Below, in pieces: positions 25,301 through 34,300 of a stretch of 64,000 nucleotides of DNA. Location: NCBI RefSeq assembly GCF_000208865.1, contig NC_018393.1:2250714-2314713 (forward strand), written 5' to 3'. How positions within the stretch are numbered: the first letter of the stretch is position 1; each line of letters begins with the position of its first letter. Source of the DNA: Neospora caninum Liverpool. Taxonomy: Eukaryota > Apicomplexa > Conoidasida > Eucoccidiorida > Sarcocystidae. The position numbers were made by a program, and so were the translations under genes. The notes beneath the pieces are model-generated. The model worked only from the letters and a program-made list of their open reading frames with translations, was not told the origin of the DNA and did no database searches.

Positions 25301-28300
25301 CGTGAAGTGCCTGTCAGATTGCCAAAAAGAGCGGCCACGTGCGAACGAGCTGCGACGCGGTCCATGCGTCGCACGGACATCACCGGGAGGCAGGGCGGAA
25401 CGTTTGGTTTTCACACATGTGTGCATGGAGTGGTTCATAGCCGTGTACGAAAAACAGAGGTATACGTGGACGAATTCGCTTGCTGACTGGCGAGCCAAAC
25501 GGTCCAGGCCTCAGTGAAGCGTCTCTCTGTGCGCGGGGTCTGCAGACGACACTGTTTGTCGTAACAGAGATGTCTACGAGACGATCTGCACGGTGTGCGG
25601 AAGAGGACACGGGAAGGCGGGCAACCTCTCTCGGCTGGTCGCTCGCCTTTCAGTGACGCAGGGAGCCGAAAGGGAGAAGCAAGAGGAGATCGAAGCAGAG
25701 CGCGAGAGCGGAGATATCCAGCGGAGACTGGGACCGAATTCGCAAGCAACCTGCGCCGGACAGGCCGGTCTCCAGTACGCCCCGCCACCGAGCCCGTACA
25801 CATGGTGGGAAGCTGGTAGGTCGTTCGGCGACTTCGCGTTCGGATTTGGTCTCTATACCTTTAAGAGTCGCAGGTCGAGGAAGGTGTCTTTGAGTTGTCT
25901 GTATCCGGACTTGGCCATGTCGAAGAGCATTTCCAGGTTGTTGAAGTCTTTCGCACGGCTCTCCATGACGGTCGTTCTCTTGTAGAACCCGTCGAGGCAG
26001 GTGTACACGTCGGCTCGGGGAAAGTCGTGGCGGAAAGGTGCCTCCCTCAAAAACGCGTCTCGGAACCTTTGGACCTCGTCACTGAACGTCGACAACGTTT
26101 GCTTGATGTTTGTCATTTCCTGCATCTGCATGGGCAAAATCGCTTCCTTTATTTCGAAGGCCTTACGGACCACTTCCTCCCACTTGGACGGAGCCGCCTC
26201 GAGGGCGACCAGGCGCTCCTCCGAGATTGAGCAGCCGTGCTTCTTCAGCAAAGCCGCCTGCGACGGAGAGAGATCCGCAACGCATTCGACGGACACAGAG
26301 AAACGGTCTCGAAGCGCGAAAAAGAGGCACGACGTTTCGTCGGAGCCGACGAAACCACATGCAGGCGACACCGGGGGACAGGGACTGGAACTCTCTCTCT
26401 GGTCTGAGTGTGCGGAACTCTCTTCTGCTTAAAATCGATGCACCACAAACGCGCGAGAAGGGGGTAACAAGCAGGGAACAGGAACGAGTTTCGGACATCA
26501 ACTCCATGCAAGAAGAGGGACATGCTGCTGACTAGCGATGGAGGATCGCTCGCAGTAGGGTTCTCTTGTCAGAACCTCCTCCCCCCAAAACGAGGAGTCT
26601 GAGACAGTAAGGATGAACCGAAGAGAGAAAGGCTGGGCACTTTGCGTATGCCTCAGTCGAAGCTTTGGCGCTTTTCCACTTTCCCTCTCCCCTCGCTGGT
26701 TGTTGTCTCTGGATTCGCGAGCCCCTTGTGGGGTTTCAGGGAGTTGACTCACCTCTTCGCGAATGGGCCCAAAGAGCGTTTTGATCGCGTCGATGGCGAT
26801 TTTGACGTCGCGGATGTTTGTCATCACGTTGTACAGCGCCTCTTTGTTCTCGTCGTCCTCGGAGGGAATATCCCCATCCAGATATCCCAGCATTTTGTTG
26901 ATGAAGCCAGTGATGCCGTCGATGCGCGCGACGCAAAAATCGTGGAGAAAACTGGTGTACTGGTTCCCCCACTTTGCGGCCAACTGACTCAACTGAATCT
27001 TCGTCGGTTGCGCGTTGACGCGCACCCAGCAGATATCGACGGGTGTTTTGAAATTTGCGATTTCGTTGCGGATTTTCTGAAAGTAGCTTATCTTCTCGTC
27101 AAATCTCGACAACGCCGGAATCTAACAACACAAACGGAAGAGAGACAGTGTACTGCGGTGTGCGCAAAGGGAACAGTTCCCCGAAGATACTCTTCACCAA
27201 TAGAGACACGTTTGAGGCGCACTGTCCTCTCTAGAAAAGAAGGATCAAGCAGCGAACACGGCGACCTCCCCCGGTGCTGGCTGCTATAGCGTCAGCATCG
27301 CGTGCTCGAAAAAAAGGCGCTTCATGTAGCGCCGAAGCTGCATTTCGGCATGGCTACCGTGAGTCCAAAGTCGCCAAAATGAAAACGTGGTAACTGCAAC
27401 TCCGCCTTTGGACTAACGTCATGCTGCAGAGCAAAGACGGAGATAACTACCCATACATATATATATGATATATATATGATATATGATATATACGTATACG
27501 ATATATATATGATATATACATATATGATATATATAGGACATATACACATATGATATATATAGGATACATACACATATGATATATATATGATATATCGATA
27601 TATGATATATATATGATACATATATGATACATATATGATACATATATGATATATATACGATATATATATATATATATATGACACATATGATATATATGAA
27701 AGCATAGGCGAATATACCCTCGCTCGATCGAGCTAGAAGCATCGCGGCGTACAGGTCTGCCGGGATCGACACCGATCACTTCCATGATTTGGTTGAAGGA
27801 CTCGGTCTCAGAGTCGTTCCAGTCCTCGACGAGTTCTCGAGGATCGTCCGAGAGGAATTCTTCCAGCGCGTCGTGGATATCTCTCTTCCACAGAAACGCG
27901 TATTCCTCAAAGGTGAGGAGATACTCGTTCAACCTCTGTTTCGTTGCGTCGAGCAGCTTCGTCAGGCGCGATCGCACAGCCTGTCAGAAACGATCGGGAA
28001 CCACGCTGCTGCGTTGGAGAGGCTGTTTGAAAGGCGAGGAGCGTCGGAGCTGTATTTTTTCGAATCCGGCTACCTAATCCAACTGACTCTCCGCGATGCG
28101 CACTGAGATGACTGTCCCACGGTTTTCGGTCAGCAATTGGATTCTGCCTTTTCAACTCGCGCTGGGAGAACAGCCGATGCCGGCTTCTGTCTCCCATCCT
28201 ACCGTCGCTGTGTCGTCCAAAAGAGCAGCCGACGAGCCGCCCACGGGGGGCGAGGTGCGTCAACGAATATCGGCATTTCTGTGAGTCCACGAAGGCCTCT

Positions 28301-31300
28301 GTGTCTTACCATGACGACGAAATTGTCCTTTACTTCATTCAAATAGTCCCCCGTGCCTGTGTCTAGACGCGCGACGGTTGTGGCGCACTTGAAGAAGTCG
28401 GCGATCCACTGGTCAAAGAGATCTCGAATTCCTTGGTTGCCTCCCCTGCTCGGCACGAAGAAAACAGTCCAGCTTCTGTCTCGCTTCCCGCCGAGGGCTA
28501 GGTCCACGAGGAGCTAACAGGAGGCGACCTTTGCATCGCAAACCTCGCATGGAAGCGACCGTGTCAAGGCTTTCTACTGATTGGGGGGTATGCGAAAAGC
28601 TGTTGGGAGTTCGACTGTCCGGATAAGTCTTTTTCGGGCAGCACGCCCCTACGGGCAGCGACGCCCGTCCTTCGAATAGGTCCTAGAAGTCGAGGATCGA
28701 CATCGATTTGCACGTCAGGTGGAGATCAGGGAGACACAGCCGTCCACGGGTTCTCCTAACAATCCCGGTATGATATATGCAGCTCCAACCCTGCAGAGGC
28801 TCCTGTACCCTCCCCCCCCTCCCGTTAGCCAACGAAACCCGAGCAGACTCGCGAGGTCCTCGTCTAAAGAGGGGTGGCCTGCTACCCTAGCGACGACTCA
28901 ACGGCGAAGGCCTTTCAGCGCCGTTTAAAGGGGTGAGAACTGGGGCGATACTGCAGTCGTCCTTGCCTCATGTGGTATCCGCCTTTTGCCAGGCAACCAC
29001 GGAGGAATAATCGCTTCCCATGTCGCCTTCCGTGTCTGGTGTGCATTGACCACGTGTTTGAGACGGCTGAGAGCAGCGACGGAAAAAGCCTGGTCGCTGC
29101 AAGAGTGGATTTCTTACTTTTTATCATGTTCAAACGAAGGTACGAAATCAATCGAGTTGTCGACGAGTTCGAGCTTGACTTCAAACAGCGGCGCGACTTC
29201 CGGCTTGGGCTGCATAGCTGCATCAGGGAGATACCAGCGAGAGTGGTCCTTCGTGGCTAGTTTTTGACGTCCGCCTAAATCGTATTTCGCCAACGACACA
29301 ATCTTTCCTTTGCCTCCCGCATTTTCAATTTCCCTCAGGGTTGCCTCACGAAAAGCTTCGCCGCCGGACACTGTCTCCGATCGCGCGACGCATGGCCACG
29401 TTCGCCAGCGCCACTGTTTCAGTCGCTTGCGTGTGAAGCTGCGTGTGCAGCTGCGTGTGAAGCAGGAGAGAACGAGTTTCCGCCCCGATGCAGCCGTCCG
29501 TATGCGCTCCCGAGCTGGCGGCAACCCAGCGCAAGTCGGGCCCAGTTGCGCCTCCCTCTGTCAGGCGCTGCCTTTGCACTTTTGCGCTCGCCATTGACGC
29601 ACAGTGCATGGCGCTGTGGCCTGCCTTTTTCGCTGCAGTCGGAGGCAAGTCTCGGCAACCTCTGTGCGTTCGTGGTCAAGGGCGGGGCTTTCGCAGCAGC
29701 ACGGAGGTTAGCGTTCAGCCGGGACGTCGTGGACGTTTGCAGTCATTGTAACCTGGGGCTTCGTATCAGCCTCACCTGCCTCGAGAGTTTTGCAGAGCTG
29801 CTTCATGGAGATGACAATAAGGGCGGTAAACCCTTGGATCACAATCGAGTTGACGAAGTCGCCATGCAACCTCCACTGCGGGGCACCTAAGAAGCACGAA
29901 AGGCACACGGCGTTTTCTGTCTCGGCATGATTCCGAACGAGAGCGGCCTTTCGGTCAGGGTGTGATGTTTCAGAGAGAGATTTGCGTAGGTGTTAGAGGC
30001 CTGGCGGCGTCTCCAAGCAACTTGAGACAAGGCGAATGGGCGGGAGACGACACAGCGAACGTTAGCAGTTTCCGAGAGCCCCACTTATACGACTCGTGTT
30101 TCCCTAGTTTTTTCCCCGGACGTGTAGACGTGTTCCGCCCCCACGCCTGAATAACACTGAGCTCCGCAAATCGAGATCTGCAAGCTGTACGGTCGTGGCG
30201 GGCCGACGAGAAGTGAGTCCAGCTTCTCATCACGGTCGTTTCGTCGCGCGTTCTGGTCCCCCGTTTGAAGAGGCTGGTTGACAGCTGTCCACGTACCTTT
30301 GCTTGTTTTGAGTGCATCGGCGGAGTCCCTGAGAAGCTTGTGGATTTCTTTCCCCTCCTCGCTCATCTGATGGTGACGGATCGAGACGGTCGCACGGAGC
30401 ATCTGGTCGAGGTCATCTGGGGACATGGGCTTGGGTTTGCGCTCAAAGAGAGGCTTCTCTGCCCAGCTTCCGAGAATCGCTGAGCGCCCGTGCACACCAA
30501 GAGACGAAGAATAGACTGTCCAAGAAAAAGACGGAATCTCGGTTACTCCCCTGCTGCCACATGCCCAACGAAATAGAATGACAGGCGGAAGGCCACGATG
30601 AGCGTTTCGGACAAAGGATCCCAGTTAGGAGACGTCACGCCGCTCCTGGTGACGCAATCAAGCGTAGCGGGTACCGAGATTCACCATCGACAAAACGAGA
30701 GACACAGGTGCGGGGTAACCGACTGAATCACATTCAACGCTACGAGACAAATCCATCTGCAAATCGACCTTCAAATTGATGATCACAGGAGATGGCGAGC
30801 CTCTGCGCTCATCTGCCGCGCAGATTCGATCATGGAGAAGACGACCGTGTGGAACAGCGAGGTGAGCAAGTGTTACCCTATCGAGATGGGGCTGCGTCCC
30901 TCCTATGCAGCGCGTTTCCTTTCCCGACGTTCTTCCTCGGTGTAATTGAGGCGGATACAGAAACAAGGAGAGACAGCGGTCGCGTGCGACAGTAGATTCC
31001 TGTGCGGCATATCTGACTCTGTAGCCGCGTCAAATTGTTTCTTGGTCCACAGAGGTGTCCAGCAATGCCGATAAGTGTGACAAGGCTTTCTGATCGAGAC
31101 GTTTCTCCGTGGTATGGTTCGTGCTGAAACGCGGGAGCGAAGCATCTGACGAGAAGCGGCGTTTTACCGATGATCTTCTGGAGGGTTGCCTTCATGGTGT
31201 TGCAGATGCCAAAGACGTCAGTCACCACAGTCATCGCCTGCCCGAGGAAATCGTCGACTGCCTCCGAGGATTGCCATCGAAGCCTTGTGAGTCCTGGAGC

Positions 31301-34300
31301 GAGAATTGCATTGATGCGCTCGATGCGTTCCGAAAGCAGTGGTCTTTCGTTGGGAAGCAACTCCGTCAGAATCTGCGACGGAGTCACGCAGAAACGAGAG
31401 CGCGGAAAACGATCAGGATCAGGCATCCGTAGGCTCCTACTACGCGGTCGTTCTCCTAATCGGATCTTCTGTTGCCTCGTGAAACCCAGTCTGTGAGACA
31501 GCGGCGGTATTTTCGTCTTCGGAAGGACAAGGGAACAGGGAAAGGGCAGTCCCGAACGGCGTGCATTTGAAACGCTAGTCCCATCAGTGTGCTCTTTCGT
31601 AATTTTCAAAGGGTAGGGAGGAACCAGAGGCTGTCGAGACGGTCGTCACCCAGCTGCGGCAGCGTTGCTCCTCACCACGGTCATTGGACTGCGCGAACTG
31701 CCTTACTTGGTTGTACATGGAAACAATCGTTTCCATGCTGTCAGTTTGCCGACGGTAGATGTCGAACTTGGCGTACACCTCACGGGCTCCACTGGGAACT
31801 GGAAGCTCTTGCATTTCGAGGTACTTTACTTCTCGCATCAGGCGCGTAAGTGCCGGGTCAAAGTTAACCTTGAGCAGGCCGTTCTCCGTTCGCCGAAGAA
31901 GGAGGTCCTCGAGTTTCTCCTTCGTCGATTCGACAGACGTGTCGCCCCATACCTTGCGCTGGCGACGAAAGGGAAAACGCAGAGAGGTCAGAGAAGCATC
32001 AGAACTTCAAGGAGTCCCACGTTCGGTCTTTCTCAAGAGGTATATCTGGGCCTCACGACAGTCGCGGCACACCACCCGCGAGCAAGCGTTTAACCGCCAC
32101 ACGTGCTTGCCTCGGCCCTCGGATCGCCAGGCGCCCCGTGTCCCTCCATTGGTGACGGCACTTTGTCACCCCGCAACAAAGCTCTCCTTCCGTTTTCTAG
32201 ACTTAGGAAGGCTTCCCTCGGTTTGGGCTTTCTGTGCATCAGCTGGCAGAGAGGATCTGCACTCCGTCTCCCTTAGCTGCTGCTAGCTGTGCCGCCGCTG
32301 CGGGGTGCGGGAGGCGACGGCCTCGCATCGCCACCAGGGACCCCAGCCTCCAGTTTTTCCGACTTCAGTCCTCAGCGCAAACGGGAAACGAATCTGCAGG
32401 TCTCTGCACTGCGCCTCCCTGTTTCAGACGAGCCGAACAGGGGCACAGTGGGTAGGGTTACGGGCGAGCTCCCGTGTGCCTTGGGTGTGCACACCAGGTG
32501 GACTGTTCCATTCGGTACCCAGTGCTGCATCGTCGCAGCCCGACACCCGTCCACAGGCGCAGATCTTGTAGGCATTTCCCAGACCCCCAGCCTCACCATC
32601 TCCTCTTCGTACTCCTGTGTGGCCCTCACGACACAGAGGTACTGTTTTTCAACCTCCTTGAACTCCTCAGGTTTCTCTTGGACGCTCTTGCTGAAGACCA
32701 GCAGGCGCTGCATAGGCTCCTCCACGCGTTCTCTCAGAGCGCGGGACCAAAAGAGAGCCCCCGCCACCGGCGGCTGGTTCGCGAACCCTGGCACGCTTCC
32801 TGTCTGCTGGGTGATGGCTGTGCAGCCTTCCCTAAAAATCTTTTGCACTTCCTTGACGTCGTGTCTGTACTGTTGAAGCAGGAGCGCGTGTTTCTTCTCG
32901 AGCTCGTCTTTGATGATGGGTCTTTCGAGGAGACTCCCAAACGACTCGAACAACTTGATGCGCCCCAAGATGGTGTTGCTGTCGTCGAAACCCGCTGTCA
33001 GCACGGACGTGAGCCTCTGTTCCAACTCCTTGACGCTACAGCTGAGCCGCGCAACAAGAAAAAACGCGCAGGCGCAGCGCAGGAGACAGAGCTCGGATTT
33101 GAGGCATCAAACGGACCAGCTTTTGGGACGCGCTTCGGCGGCGGTCGCCATGCGCTGTCCTTCGGCTTTCTCTTGAGGGCCCAAGACTCGACGTGTGTCG
33201 GCGATGCCCTAAAGCGACACGACTAACCCGTGCGCCTGGAGCCGCTTGGATGGTGGTCTCCTGTCTCGGCGTGCACCAACAACGTCTCTCCAAGGCTGTC
33301 TTCCCTACGTCGGTGAGCCTACCGGAACCTGTAGAAATGATCATCTAGTTGTGTACAGTCGACGTCCATGACGTCGTAGTCCACCTGCTGAAAGTCCTCG
33401 ACGAGCCTCTTGAACTCTTCGAACAAGGTCAAAACGTTATTGGTGAGGGCCTTTCCTGTAGGGGAGAAAGTGGGCATACGCTAGATGATACAACCAGAGA
33501 GACGTCGCCGGGGTAAACGCGAGAGGGCTCTCAGAGGCGTCCGTTCCGTTCACCCCCGAGACTCTCTGGATGCCACCCGACGTCGCAGAAAGGATACGGA
33601 TGCAGTCCTGCGCTTCAGGGGGGTTAATGGATGTGTCGTGTCGACAGGGTTGTCCTGTCTCTCTCCTCATTTCCGAACAACCTGTCGACGTCTTCAAAGC
33701 GCACGTGAGCTTAAGCATTGACCGAGGGAGAGCTGACCGTCGGGCAGCCTACAGGGCCCGGCTGTGCTTTCTTGGGTCATACCTTTGGTTCCACAAATTT
33801 CGATCTTCTCCAGCTTGTTGAACTGAACGACCGTCTTTGTAAAGTCCTGGAGAGCCTTGTTGCGTTCTCTGTACGTGTCCAGTCGCAGAAATAGGGCCTC
33901 GTTCTTCGTCTGCCACGGGCACCCATCCCTTTCCGCCTGACTCCGGTACTTCAGATAGACCTTCTTAAAATTGTTGCACACCTGCAGTCGACGCGGCAAA
34001 ACTCGCTGCGTGCGAAACGAGGGTCTGTTGTTGTCTCGGCGGTGCAATCGGCAGCACTCGTCTCTTTGGGATATACTTGCTCCAAGGCCGTGACCTTGTA
34101 ATGCAAGCGCCTGTGCTGTGGAGTGCCCGCGTGAACGAATAGCACCTGCACTGTCGGGTACTGGGCACTGCCGACCAAGACACTCTACTTCGGATGCGCT
34201 AGAATGTCCCGTAAAAGTTTAAACTTCAGAGTGTCGTTTCAGCGCGCAGCTACGCTGCACGTTGGTGCCTCAGTATTTCTCGCAGATGGAGACGCTGTTG

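Larger units (their letters stand above)
20321..28445 (-). other. Dynein linker exons 16-26 (DHC_N2)
   Basis: Exons 28310-28445, 27753-27980, 26753-27121, 25859-26257, 24942-25103, 24256-24382, 23113-23474, 22508-22721, 21687-21940, 21163-21260 and 20321-20601 encode about residues 996-1871. This is the lever-like linker that swings over the AAA ring. Diagnostic motifs are [19 protein letters not shown] (exon 21), [20 protein letters not shown] (exon 23) and [20 protein letters not shown] (exon 24), all hallmark positions of DHC_N2. Exon 21 ends with a GC donor (AAAG then GCAAGC). No GT site nearby keeps phase 1 into the [11 protein letters not shown] exon. Confidence 0.9.
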
